From: Hericium rajendrae
Lineage: Eukaryota; Basidiomycota; Agaricomycetes; Russulales; Hericiaceae
Assembly: GCA_033439255.1 (NCBI GenBank)
Contig: CM065882.1
Coordinates: 1,054,001-1,118,000, forward strand
Direction: 5' to 3'
Length of the DNA stretch: 64,000 bases
Shown: piece after piece, positions 10,640-20,573 of the stretch
Layout: every line of letters starts with the position of its first letter
Position numbering within the stretch: position 1 is the first letter of the stretch
Translations under genes and position numbers: made by a program
The notes under the pieces: generated by a model
What the model saw: only the letters and a program-made list of their open reading frames with translations
What the model was told of the DNA's origin: nothing
The model's database searches: none

Positions 10640-11683
10640 TAGGGACCGACATGAGTCAGAGTCACCTGCAGGTCAATACAGGTATACCTGCAAAAATTAC
10701 CTGCGGGTTCCTGACCCGTGGATCCGGATCACCCGGTGGCTGAGACCTGTCCGGATCCAGGTCAAGCCTTTGCAAAAATGCATCGATCCGCGGGTCACTC
10801 ACGGGTAACCTGTCAACTAATATTTATTTATCAAAGGTGTCTTTATTGGCATACTTTCTGCACTATATACATGAATTTTCTAGTCTACTTGCCTACTGCA
10901 CGACCCGTTTCGAGCTGCCATCGCTGTGCGCTGCCACCCCACTTACTTACCATCACCCGCTGTCAGTGCCAGTGCTTTTGCACTTGGTCATCGGGGCCCA
11001 CCGCTGTGCACGCTGCATCTTCTGCACCGCTCCCGCAGTGTCTCGGCTACGCAAGCACGTGCTATGCATGCACACTGCAGTAGCCCGGTGTACGCACGTG
11101 TCATTCCAGGGCAGGGCGCTATGTTGATGTGGGGAATGGGGTCCGTGTGTGGGCGATGCTAGATGGTGCTGTTGTACACGCAGTGGGACTTGGAGTGCTA
11201 AGGCACATGCGTGCGATCATATGTGACCTCGACGTGTCGCACATAAGCACAGCGGTACACAGAAGAGCGTGCATACGACCAGCACGCGCATCGCCTCGAC
11301 GTGCACGCGCACCACCTCGACACACACGCGCAGGCATTCATCCCCACGTATGTGTGTACCTGTGCTAGCGGGGTGTGATTGGCACCCGCACACTGTCCTG
11401 GGCATGCGAGGGCAGAGCATGAACAGTACGCGTACCGTGCGAAGCTGCGCGGGCGACTCCACAGTGTTGAAAGCCATGTCAAAGTGAGAGAGAGGCGGGA
11501 ACGGTGTTGAAGTTGGCGCGCGCGACCCCACGCAGGTGACGAATGAATAATAGTCGAGCCTCGTTGCTATGGCGACGAGGCTCGACTGCTCCGGGGCCAC
11601 ACATGTCCTTGGGCCTTGGAGGTGTAGAACTATCGCGCGCAGGGTTGACGAGAGCGTTGCAGGTGCTGGTAGGGAGTGTCGAA
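10640..11683 (+). mobile_element. TAAGGTTCGAC-family element, left end (truncated)
   Basis: It starts TAGGGACCGACATGAGTCAG and continues with the GGTCA/ACCTG-rich subterminal block shared with 54377, 59741, 61310-61484 and 63870-64000. The interior is GC-rich with CpG-rich short repeats (11270-11340). A hairpin at 11551-11587 (arms GTCGAGCCTCG and CGAGGCTCGAC) corresponds to hairpins in the other copies near 17020, 61120 and 63700. The right end is missing; the sequence runs into a CATCAG-element fragment at 11684. ORFs here are composition artefacts. Confidence 0.6.
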
Positions 11684-11749
11684 CATCAGGAAGGTTGACA
11701 ACTTTCTGCTAGACCTGCGAGCAATCTGAGAGCATCTGAGAGCATCTGC
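11684..11749 (+). mobile_element. CATCAG-family element fragment (210-bp subfamily, left end)
   Basis: CATCAGGAAGGTTGACAACT followed by the start of the subterminal repeats, identical to the first 60 bases or so of the complete 210-bp element at 19154-19363. It ends abruptly at the captured exon. Confidence 0.75.
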
Positions 11750-11998
11750 TCCACTTTGACGATCCCGTCCAAGAGTTCCTTGCACACCCGGAACGGTTCT
11801 TCTCTGACGAGCTTGATGGCAGTGCCATCGCTGAAAGGTCCGACCTCTGACAGTGTCACCCGTTCGCCGTTCGCTAGACTCTTTGCCATGGCGTCCGCAT
11901 CAAACGTCTCGCAGCCAATCACTTGGGTGGTGGGACTGCCAATGCGTTTCACGTATTCACAGATGCCCGCGACGAGACCTCCCCCGCCCACCACGTGC
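11750..11998 (-). pseudogene. Captured fragment of threonine deaminase (threonine ammonia-lyase)
   Basis: On the minus strand one open stretch of about 82 codons reads [19 protein letters not shown], then [31 protein letters not shown] and [18 protein letters not shown]. This matches the biosynthetic threonine deaminase of isoleucine synthesis: GGGGL is the PLP-phosphate-binding loop, and the order and spacing fit the family. Only about one fifth of an enzyme is present, with no start or active-site lysine. GC content is far above the flanks. The left edge is a CATCAG fragment. The right edge is the end of the 90-bp palindrome (CGCAGCAC), whose other arm has been replaced. It looks like an exon picked up by a transposon. 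Confidence 0.85.
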
Positions 11999-12300
11999 TG
12001 CGGATTACATAAGCAATTTATAAGCAGGAAAAAATCGAAAAAATCATCCAAGTCTAGGGCAAATCATCAAATCATCTGAGAATAGACACATACTGAGTAG
12101 TATAAAAAATCAGTAAAAATCGTGTTAATATGGTCATTGATAGTACTATTCAGAAACACTTGAGTTTATGTTTATAGCTAGATAATTGACAGAGATATAG
12201 CCAAATTACTGATTCAGACCCCTAGAAGGCAAAAATAAAAATCAATCTAGGTAACATACAACAGTTGACAGACTTTCAAAGGCCACACTTATGTACTTCA
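11999..12300 (-). repeat. Internal segment of the Helitron-like family, isolated copy
   Basis: Homologous over its whole length to 13684-13985 (opposite orientation), 22640-22925 and 47815-48105. It is bounded by GCGGATTACATAAG on one side and CCACACTTATGTACTTCA on the other, a short inverted ACATAAG/CTTATGT pair. It has no coding capacity and joins the captured threonine-deaminase exon at its left. Confidence 0.7.
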
Positions 12301-12376
12301 TTACGATTCCTTAGAATTGTTTACTCTATACCACCTTTTCATAGTGAAAACGACATGCAAACGATGACTATGCCCA

Positions 12377-12452
12377 TTAGGCAGTTGGCTTATATAATCA
12401 CACATCTTCAATCTCACGAGTTTGCAGGTTCAACTCCAGCTCTGGCCAAACT
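12377..12452 (+). repeat. tRNA-like block in Helitron-like left end
   Basis: AGGCAGTTGG resembles a polymerase III A box, and GGTTCAACTCC (12427-12437) resembles a B box, about 45 bases apart. Similar blocks sit just inside the TTACGATTCC end at 36747, 51366 and 55507 and, in reverse, before other copies' ends. The cloverleaf is not convincing (acceptor arms do not pair well), so this is a tRNA-derived or tRNA-like promoter block rather than a tRNA gene. Confidence 0.45.
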
Positions 12453-13612
12453 TTGTTGATTTAATGTAACTTGATCAGTTCTTGACCAATTCACCTGTTC
12501 TCAAATGCATCTGGATCTGCTCATTTATTGCTTTCTGACAGTATTTTTTGCATCCTGATCTGTGCAGAACTCATGGAATGCAATGAATTTCTACATTTCC
12601 CCTTTATGACACTTGAACTTGAGCTAACTCAGTGCATTCTCCACTGATTTACTTGTTCTTAAATGCATCTAAATCTACTCGCTTATAGCTTTGCTATCAT
12701 ATTTTATGCATCCAAATCGGTTAAGAACTTGCAGAATGCAAAGTGTTTCTTTTTTTCCTCTTTTAAAATGCTTGAACCCTAGCTAACTAGGTCAATTCCC
12801 AACCGATTTACTTGTTCTAAAGTGCATCAGAATCTACTTATTGATAGCTTTCTGACGGTACCTCATGCATCAGGATCGGTGCAAAACTCGCAGAATGCGA
12901 ATTGTTTCTGCATTTTCCCCCTAGAATGCTTGAACTCCAGCTAACTTAATCAGTACTCAGCCGATTCACTTGTTCTCAAATGCATCCTAATATATCAGAA
13001 AGCTGGTCTCCAACACAATTTACTGCTCACAGAAAGATACAGCCACTAAAATGATACACAGCAAACAAATGTACATACTGTTTATTGATAAAATGAGCAA
13101 AACAATGCAATTTATCGGTAGCAATGGGTCCTGAGACTCGGTCATGTGATCCTACAAGACCTTGTGCGGCTGAACAAGGTCTTAGCGCCCGCTTACATAA
13201 GCATAAGTCGCCTAGAGAGCCAATACACTGTATACAGTGATTGCTTTATAGCTCTGCAACGAAGCAATCAATTGACAAACGGTAAATTGTGTTCGAATAT
13301 CTTTGATTACATCTTTCCAACCCAATTTAGAATATGAAAATCGGATCACTCCAAGCAGAGATATTTCTCGATTTATGTGCCACATTAGCACTTGGGGGAA
13401 GAGGGCCGATGCTCTGCACGGCAATACGATTCCTTTTAAATTGTTCTAACTTTGTAGTGTTATTCTCACAGAATTAATAAGATAACAGAATTGAATATAC
13501 TAGTATTGTAATGCTGCAAAGATCTCCATCTTCAAAGTATATTGTTTTACACTTCTCTCTTATTTTTAAACTTTGTTACCAGCAAGAGTTGAACCAATGA
13601 CAAAATAATAGT

Positions 13613-13659
13613 CACGTGCAACAGCGAGCCCGGTCAGGCTCGCTGTTGCATGTGACTTC
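13613..13659. repeat. 47-bp hairpin (CACGTGCAACAGCGAGCC)
   Basis: Arms CACGTGCAACAGCGAGCC and GGCTCGCTGTTGCATGTG face each other with a few bases between. Copies occur at 22962-23007 and 47737-47782 at the same place in sister elements. It would form a strong stem in DNA or RNA. Confidence 0.8.
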
Positions 13660-13974
13660 TCAAAAATTGTGTTTACATTTATGAAGTACATAAGTGTGGC
13701 CTTTGAAAGTCTGTCAACTGTTGTATGTTGCTTAGATTGATTTTATTTTTGCCTTCTAGGGGTCTGAATCAGTAATCTGGCTATATCTCTGTCAATTCTC
13801 TAGCTATAAATATAAGCTCAAGTGTTTCTGAATAGTACTATCAAGGGCCATATTAACACGATTTTTACTGATTTTCTGTGCTACTCAGTATGTGTCTATT
13901 CTCAGATGATTTGATGATTTGCCCCTAGACTTGAATGATTTTTTCGATTTTTTCCTGCTTATAAATCGCTTATG

Positions 13975-14066
13975 TAATCCGCAGCACGGGCAAAATGACG
14001 TACTCCCGTCCCCCTCATGATGTCATGGGACGGGAGTATGTCATTTTGCCCGTGCTGCGGATTATG
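13975..14066. repeat. 90-bp near-perfect palindrome (TAATCCGCAGCACGGG)
   Basis: Each arm is about 38 bases, starting TAATCCGCAGCACGGGCAAA and ending ACTCCCGTCCC, around a short loop CTCATGATGTCAT. Further copies lie at 17244-17335, 22552-22637 and 48098-48189, plus a stand-alone diverged copy at 39083-39172. The arms are kept complementary between copies even where single bases differ. Confidence 0.85.
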
Positions 14067-14899
14067 TAAAACCTTGAAAATAGTCAAATAGGAGGTTTTG
14101 TGATAATTCGAGTGTACCTCCTTAAATACTGGAGGTATCACCGGTCCCTTGATTGCGTCAGAAAGCTCTTTATTATACCTTTCCAACGATACTAGGTACA
14201 TTACAATTGGATGAGTCGATAAAAAGATATGGCCTCAACAAATTTGCCTCTACCTCTAACACCAACCCTTCAGTAATTGCTACCGCGTTTTCTCAATACA
14301 TATCCGATCGTCTTGTACAATATACCGTTGGAAAGGTATGAATTAGACCTTTCCAATGGTATCTTTATCGTGTAAATAGCACCACTCGTTGAGCCGCTAT
14401 GATGCAATCACTATGATCTTCTCCTCAAAGGTATCTTTTGAAGTGATTTGCTCATATCTCAGTCATTTCTGAACCTATTCTCATGGAAAAAAATGTTCTG
14501 AGGAGGTAAAATTTTCCTTTATCATATTATTATACACCACACTGACTTACATTAATAACAAGGTGCAGAATACCCTATTAAATATGCTTATCTATTATCT
14601 CAACAAGTTTGCACTTTCTTATACTAAAACCTTTCAGTTTCAATAAGACTAACATACATTGGCTGGGTGTCATCTTTTTGAGTTGAAAAGTGGGTTAGAG
14701 TAAACATATCTAAGGAATCATAAATAAAATAAAGTGTAAAAGAAAAAGTCATGCCAGAGCTGGAATTGAACCTGTAAACTCATCGGATTGATGATCTTGC
14801 AATTACATAAGCCAATGGCCAAATGGGGATGGTCATCGTTTTGGTGTCGTTTTCGATAGGAAAAGCCGGTATAGAGTAAACGATTCTAAGGAATCGTAA

Positions 14900-16361
14900 A
14901 AACAGTATTGTCTCCTATCTCAACAACAAGTGGTGCTATAATGTTGTAAACTATACTGTTAGAAAGCTACTGTAAATCCAATTTCAATAAGCCCTCATAC
15001 ATCATGATTGATGCAGTATCAGCAGAGCTATAAAGCAATTAGTCTGCCACATCATCACGGACATATAGTTCAATAGATCAGCATTTTGCCATGCTATCTT
15101 GCTGTTTATGGCACTATTCTAAAGCTATTCTAAATTTGATTCCAACAAGCTTTCACTCATTCTGATTCATGTGGTATTGAGAGGGCCATGGTGCAATCTC
15201 TATGCCACATCATCAGAAGAGATCCAGAAAGTTGGTGATGGCCCTACACCATCATTGGACACCTCAGCCGCAACTCGCTGCAGATGGGAACTGGGCGTGT
15301 CCAAGCCTTGTAGTCAGTGTGCACTACTGATAGTATCACACTGACTTCAAAGCTATCTGAAGAAAAGAAGAGAAAGCAGAGAGCGCAACATCAACTACTG
15401 CTGACATAAGCTAAGCACAGCCACCAGACCTTGTGCGGCCGAACAAGGTCTGCTATTGATCACATGATTGGCCATTAGCTTTGTTCAACAATACAATGTT
15501 TGACATTGATCATATATTCAATCTTGAATCTTGTTTGATTAGACATACAACTAGACTACTACTATAATTGTAGATATTACAAGTATCTATATTCTAAGTA
15601 TATATAATAGTGTATATCATATATCGAGCTGAGTAGAATAAGATATGACAAGTGTGTACTATATAACACACAAGATTATATATAAAATAAGGTGCTAAGA
15701 TATATGACATAGCAGAAAATGTAGAGTTATCAGAGGTAGGAGCTGAACTACTCATGATTAGATTAGATTAAATAGTGTTTTTTTATATGCTTAAAGTGAT
15801 GTTTGCACAATTGATGCTCTCATGCATTTGTATGAGTTTTTTGTTACTCTGGACCTTCATGCTAGTCGACAGGTAATTTTATCAGAAAGTAGTTGCCATA
15901 TTTGGTCACTAATTTCTGCCAGTATACAAAATATGATTTGAAAGTGAGAATTCAATTTTAATAGTATTTAATGCATGTAAAATAGAAAAATACTGACTAG
16001 ATTATACATTGAAGAGATATAAGCTCTATTAAAAAAACTAGTATGAGTTATGTTATTTTTTGTAAAAGTCAGAAAAAAATCCAAATATAGAAATTAAATT
16101 CTGCCTTTGGTGCTAGCAGCAATGCATACAAATCAATAGAAGGTGCACAGGCTAACAGGAAATGTATGAGGTAGTAGAAGCATACATAAGTTTGCTATGA
16201 TGCCCATGGGTTGATACATGTGTAAGTAGATCAACAAAGGTATACATAGGTCAAAAAATGTGAGCCAAGAGTGCATATATGAGTTGGTGTAGTGTATATC
16301 ATCTGAAAAATTGAAATTTCACATAGCCCAGTGTTGATCTATATGTCCTATCATAGTACTA
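14900..16361 (+). repeat. Remainder of F1: AT-rich, no gene
   Basis: It matches 56530-57346, 59670-59740 and 61485-62075. It contains two inverted copies of AGACCTTGTGCGGC...GAACAAGGTCT (one near 15429 here, one near 13160) and long AT-rich tracts. I see no coding signal. Confidence 0.6.
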
Positions 16362-17123
16362 TAGGGTTCGACACGAGTGCACCCACGGGTGACTCAGATC
16401 CGAACCTGCGGGTCATCGGCCTGGCCAAAGGTCTGACCTGGATCTGGACGGGTTTGCGCCACCGGGTGATCCGGAGCCACGGGTCAGGTACCTGCAATGC
16501 CGCGGGTTACCCGCAGGTCAGTCTCCTCCTCATTGTCCTAGCCACAACGATAATGCCCTGGTGCCAAACCCTCTAGCTCGATGACGAGCAGAGACGAGAT
16601 CACGAGTAGCGTGTGCTTCAGGTGCGTTAAATTCTCGTTTTGTTCCACTATACTAATATCAGGTGTCTCACTCGATACTCATTATCGAGTGAGACTCAAT
16701 CATTGTGATACTTTCACATTTCGCGATACACCTCCCCACCATCCTTCGACATCTCACGCATCATCCGCCATTCTCACTGTCATCATCGCCTTTGGCAATC
16801 CGTGCCAGAGCCCACAACCCGCACCCATACGCGCTACTCCCTATCCGATTCTGACGCGCCACTGGTCTGCATACGCACACATCGTGCATAAAATCACGGA
16901 GACATGGACGTGACACTGATGCGAAGAGGATGGGATGCGGAGTTTAGGAGAAAAGATGGGGCTTGAGGTGAGCCCAAAAGTCTTTAATTTCATTGTAGTA
17001 CACTAATCTCGGGACTCTCACTCGTTATTGAGCGAGAGTCTCATTTTCATTGTTCATCGACACACCACTATCCTCGAACACCCCGCTTCACCTCTTGTAC
17101 CATGTGTACTGTTCCTCAGCATT
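16362..17123 (-). mobile_element. TAAGGTTCGAC-family element, right end in reverse orientation (truncated)
   Basis: TAGGGTTCGACACGAGTGCA continues as ACGGGTGACTCAGATCCGAA, the reverse complement of the right end seen at 61430-61484. Two hairpins built on TCTCACTCGATAAT...ATTATCGAGTGAGA (16668-16692) and CTCTCACTCG..CGAGAG (17012-17036) match those in other copies. Its left end is lost at the CATCAG fragment. No gene. Confidence 0.6.
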
Positions 17124-17243
17124 CATCAGGAAGGTTGACAACTTTCTGCTAGACCTGCGAGCAATCTGAGAGCATCTGAGAGCATCTGATTGACCTGCAG
17201 ATTTTCTGATCTTGTCTGACAAATAAATCAGACACTCTCAGAT
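17124..17243 (+). mobile_element. CATCAG-family element fragment (first 120 of 210 bp)
   Basis: Same sequence as 19154-19273, ending inside the element at a junction with the 90-bp palindrome. Confidence 0.78.
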
Positions 17244-18319
17244 GTAATCTGCAGCACGGGCAAAATGACGTACTCCCGTCCCCCTCATGATGTCATGGGA
17301 CGGGAGTATGTCATTTTGCCCGTGCTGCGGATTATGTAAAACCTTGAAAATAGTCAAATAGGAGGCTTTGTGATAATTCGAGTGTACCTCCTTAAGTACT
17401 GGAGATATCATCGGTCCCTTGATTGCGTCAGAAAGATCTCCATTATATCGTTTCAACAACACTAGGTAGACTACAATTGGATGAGTCGATAAAAAGATAT
17501 GGCCTCAACAAGTTTGCCCCTACCTCTAATACCAACCCTTCAGTAATTGCTACCACGTTTTCTCAATACGTATCTGATCATCTTGTATAATATGCCATTG
17601 GAAAGGTATGAATCCGACCTTTCCAACGGTATCTTTAGCGTGTAAATAGCGCCACTCATTGCTCCACTACAATGCAATCACTAGGATCTCCTTCTCAAGG
17701 ATATCTTTTGAAGTGATTTGCTCATATCTCAGTCATTTCTGGACCTATTGTTATGAAAACAAATGTTCTGAGGAGGTAAAATTTGCTCTCATTATATTAC
17801 CATACATCACACTCACTTACATCAATAAAAAGATACAGACTTTACTATGAAGTACATTTATCTACTATCTTGTAACAAGTTTGCACTTTTTCATACTGAG
17901 AACTTCTGGTCCTAATATGACTAGCATTGACTTAAATATGCATATAGTCTAACAATGATTTAGTTAGATTTAAAAGACTGAATATCTCTAAGAAATATCC
18001 AAAATTATAAGAATGGCAATTGGCAGAATCAAACTTATAACCTCACTTTATATGAGAAATTAGTTAGAGTAAATGATTCCAAGAAATCATAATGAGATAT
18101 AAATGTTATGTATAATGATTCTGAATAGTAACAGTGAGATATGTTGATTGTAAAATGAAATAAAAGAATTCAAGGTTGAACTGGAATTGAACCTGCAAAC
18201 TCGTCAGATTGTTGACTTGTGATTATATAAGCCAACTGCCAAATGGGGATGGTCATCGTTTTGGTGTCGTTTTCGATAGAAAAAGCTGGTATAGAGTAAA
18301 CGATTCTAAGGAATCGTAA
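17244..18319 (-). mobile_element. Helitron-like element fragment (lacks its CTTGG-side end)
   Basis: Homologous to 14040-14899 and 48098-49172: palindrome, ACCGTTGGAAAGG-type hairpin (17603-17642), a decayed inner terminus near 18060-18090, a tRNA-like block (minus strand, about 18180-18245) and the complete terminus AACGATTCTAAGGAATCGTAA ending at 18319. It abuts the second Helitron remnant directly. Confidence 0.75.
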
Positions 18320-19103
18320 TCAAGGCTAGGTGGAAGCTTTGCATATATCTTAGGCATAGGAGTAGAAAAAAAAACTGCATTTGCTGACATTTTGTGTAAG
18401 CCAGACTTGTGCACATGTACAATGCATCGGTTGTGACACACCCTTGAGATAAGCATCTTTTCTGTCCAGCTGAGATTCTGTAGCTGCAGGCTGGAATCTC
18501 ACCTATCCAATTGCCATTGATTAGAGCATGTTTTGGTATCTTTCTCTTTTTTAACTCTTGAAGACAAATATTACAGATGCTTTGTGAGTGTTTATCAAGT
18601 AAGGGTCCTTTATAAGATTGTATTATATCTGATGACATGTGTCTTTCCTGCCTTGCAATGAAAATATTGTCAGTTTCAAGGATAGACAAGTCTAAATCAT
18701 GTTCAGACATATCTGTCAGATGTTGAAGTGAAGTCAAAAGACCACAGACACTATATAAGCTCTCCAATATCATATTTGATTGTATATCATTACAGTATTC
18801 AGAAACAATATCTTCAATAAGTGTTTTTGAAGGAAGACTTGGAGAAAAACATGATTTATCTTGCTGGACCTTCTTTGTATTTTTTCTATATTTTTTTTTT
18901 TACATTTTATGCTATTTTTATTTTTAGCAAGTTTAAACAATGTGAAATATGGTTGACAATTTTCTTTCTTACAGCTATGATTGTTCAATTTATTTTGCAA
19001 GTCTTGCAACATATTTTAATTGTTTGCTTGTATCTTATGTTGACAGCATATATTAATAATAGCACTTTTTGTGAGCCTAGTTAGCTTGGAAATTGGAATA
19101 GAA

Positions 19104-19897
19104 CATCAGGAAGGTTGACAACTTTCTGATTGACCTGACAATTTCTAACCCTACATCAGGAAGGTTGACAACTTTCTGCTAGACCTGCAAGCAATCTGAG
19201 AGCATCTGAGAGCATCTGATTGACCTGCAGATTTTTTGATCTTGTCTGACAAATAAATCAGACACTCTCAGATAAGATCAGAAAATTTGCAGGTCAATCA
19301 GATGCTCTCAGATGCTCTCAGATTGCTCGCAGGTCTAGCAGAAAGTTGTCAACCTTCCTGATGTACTGACAGCTCCTGATTGACCTGATCTACCTGAAAG
19401 CAATCTTAACAGGCAAATATCTGATCAAACTTTTACATTTAAGTAAAGACATTCATTGTCAGATATATAAGTTTGTAATCTCTAACTAATAGATATAACA
19501 AAATCTCTGATATCTAAAATTTTCTAAATCTGAGAGTGTCTGATCAGAGATTTTTTTTCAAATCTGAAGGTCAAATATCTGAAAATTATCTACAACTGTC
19601 TGAGAGCATCTGATGGTATCTGACACTGTCTGATCCATCTGACTGATATTTGACCTCCAGATTTAAAATCAGACACTCTCAGATTTTCAAAAATTTCAGA
19701 TATTAAAGATTTTGATATATCTATTAGTTAGAGATTAAAAACTTATATATCTGACAATAAATGTCTTTTCTTGAATGTAAAAGTCTGATCAGATATTTGC
19801 TTCTCAAGATTGCTTTCAGGTGGATCAGGTCAATCAGAAGCTGTCAGTAGGGTTAGAAATTGTCAGGTCAATCAGAAAGTTGTCAACCTTCCTGATG
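19104..19897. mobile_element. CATCAG element, 584-bp subfamily, hosting a second element
   Basis: TIRs CATCAGGAAGGTTGACAACT and its inverse; flanks AA on both sides (19102-19103, 19898-19899). The interior is an imperfect long palindrome full of TCTGA and TCAGA. It is split by the 210-bp relative at 19154-19363. Sister copies: 28205-29188 and 44621-45201. Confidence 0.83.
19154..19363. mobile_element. CATCAG element, 210-bp palindromic subfamily
   Basis: Complete: CATCAGGAAGG to CCTTCCTGATG with TA at 19152-19153 and 19364-19365. The empty sequence ACCC-TA-CTGACAG is present in sister copies of the host element (28250 and 44665). Almost the whole element is one inverted repeat, so it could fold into a stem of about 100 bp. 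Confidence 0.87.
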
Positions 19898-20395
19898 AAG
19901 TTATAATCATATCATTAGCTGCTGGTATTAAATCTTCACTATGAGAAACGAAGTTTCAAAATGTGTTATTATGAAATATAGCATCTCCTTGTATAAAGTC
20001 TGAGATTTCATCATATGACCAAGTTGCCTTTGTAGTAGAACCACCTAACATTTGTGGCTTTTTGATATTTATTGACAACAAGATATTACTTTTCATACTA
20101 TCTTGTGTGTTGTATGATATACTATCTTTATAAGATAATATCCATTCAATAAAGAAGGACTTTTGTCTGCTCAATTTGGCTTCGGTTATACATAATAGCA
20201 ATATTAAAATTAAGCATGTCATAACATGTATTTTTTGTAGTGCGAGCACCTTGGCCCAATTATTTGTACACTTTGATACAGACACTTTGACCAATGTTAG
20301 CTGCACGTAGCAACTGGAGTGGTCCTTATCTAAATATATCATCAAAGAACTCACCACAAATATAGCAAATAATAGCACTAAGACGATGGTCTAAG

Positions 20396-20573
20396 CAAGG
20401 ATCTCTACCTCGTTTATGGGATTTTATCGCTCAATAGCGATAGAATCCAATTGAATTTTTTTTTCAATCAAATGCAATGATGCATAATTAAAAAGATATA
20501 TTTGAGTCCTAATATAAAAGTCAAAACAAAGATTTTAGAATTTCAATGCTTCTACTAAGTAATATATTAATCC
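20396..20573 (-). promoter_or_regulatory. Spacer between unknown gene and second Helitron remnant
   Basis: AT-rich, no ORF. It contains a hairpin TTTTATCGCT-CAAT-AGCGATA (20423-20445) and GAGGTAGAGATC (minus strand), shared with the region before the first Helitron ORF. Confidence 0.3.

Larger units (their letters stand above)
13391..14899 (-). mobile_element. Helitron-like element A (complete, 1.5 kb)
   Basis: The element runs from CTTGGGGGAAGAGGG to GGAATCGTAA on the plus strand. Removing it restores ...TTAGC-AAAACAGTATTG, matching the uninterrupted copy at 56520-56540, with no target duplication. It contains a 47-bp hairpin (13613-13659), the 90-bp palindrome (13975-14066), the hairpin ACCGTTGGAAAGG...CCTTTCCAAYGGT (14323-14361), a degenerate second terminus (GTTAGAGTAAAC...TAAGGAATCATAA, 14693-14725) and the true terminus. 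No ORF of substance. Confidence 0.85.
12301..16361 (+). mobile_element. Helitron-like element F1 (non-autonomous), right end missing
   Basis: It begins TTACGATTCCTTAGAATTGT, the left terminus, with a hairpin. It aligns with F2 (55438 onward) over about 2.5 kb once the insertion 13391-14899 is removed here and those at 57347-59667 and 59741-61484 are removed there. A tRNA-like block lies near the left end. The interior contains diverged tandem copies of a roughly 170-bp AT-rich unit (12480-13010). No gene. Its continuation is lost at 16362, where another element begins. Confidence 0.72.
18320..20395 (-). pseudogene. Second Helitron Rep-helicase copy, N-terminal remnant (interrupted)
   Basis: The minus strand repeats the first about 650 codons' worth of the Helitron at 366: TWSYDEISDFI (near 20010), then after an insertion (19104-19897) the DUF6570-like part with NGNWIGEIP (near 18510) and AKLPPSLD (near 18340), where the Helitron-like terminus cuts it off. 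Frameshifts occur near 18470 and 18770. At 19956-19958 a TGA stands where the plus copy has TGG (798-800). No Rep or helicase domain remains. Confidence 0.83.

Noticed and set aside
10718-11600. Many overlapping frames on both strands in the GC-rich part of the TAAGGTTCGAC element
   Set aside because: High GC removes stop codons; no domain, splice pattern or conservation with the sister copies in protein form.
12377-12452. A tRNA gene
   Set aside because: A-like and B-like boxes are present but acceptor and anticodon stems do not pair, and it recurs within a transposon family.
18821-19084. Plus-strand frame rich in Phe/Ile/Leu suggesting a membrane protein
   Set aside because: It is antisense to the AT-rich remnant of the second Helitron copy.
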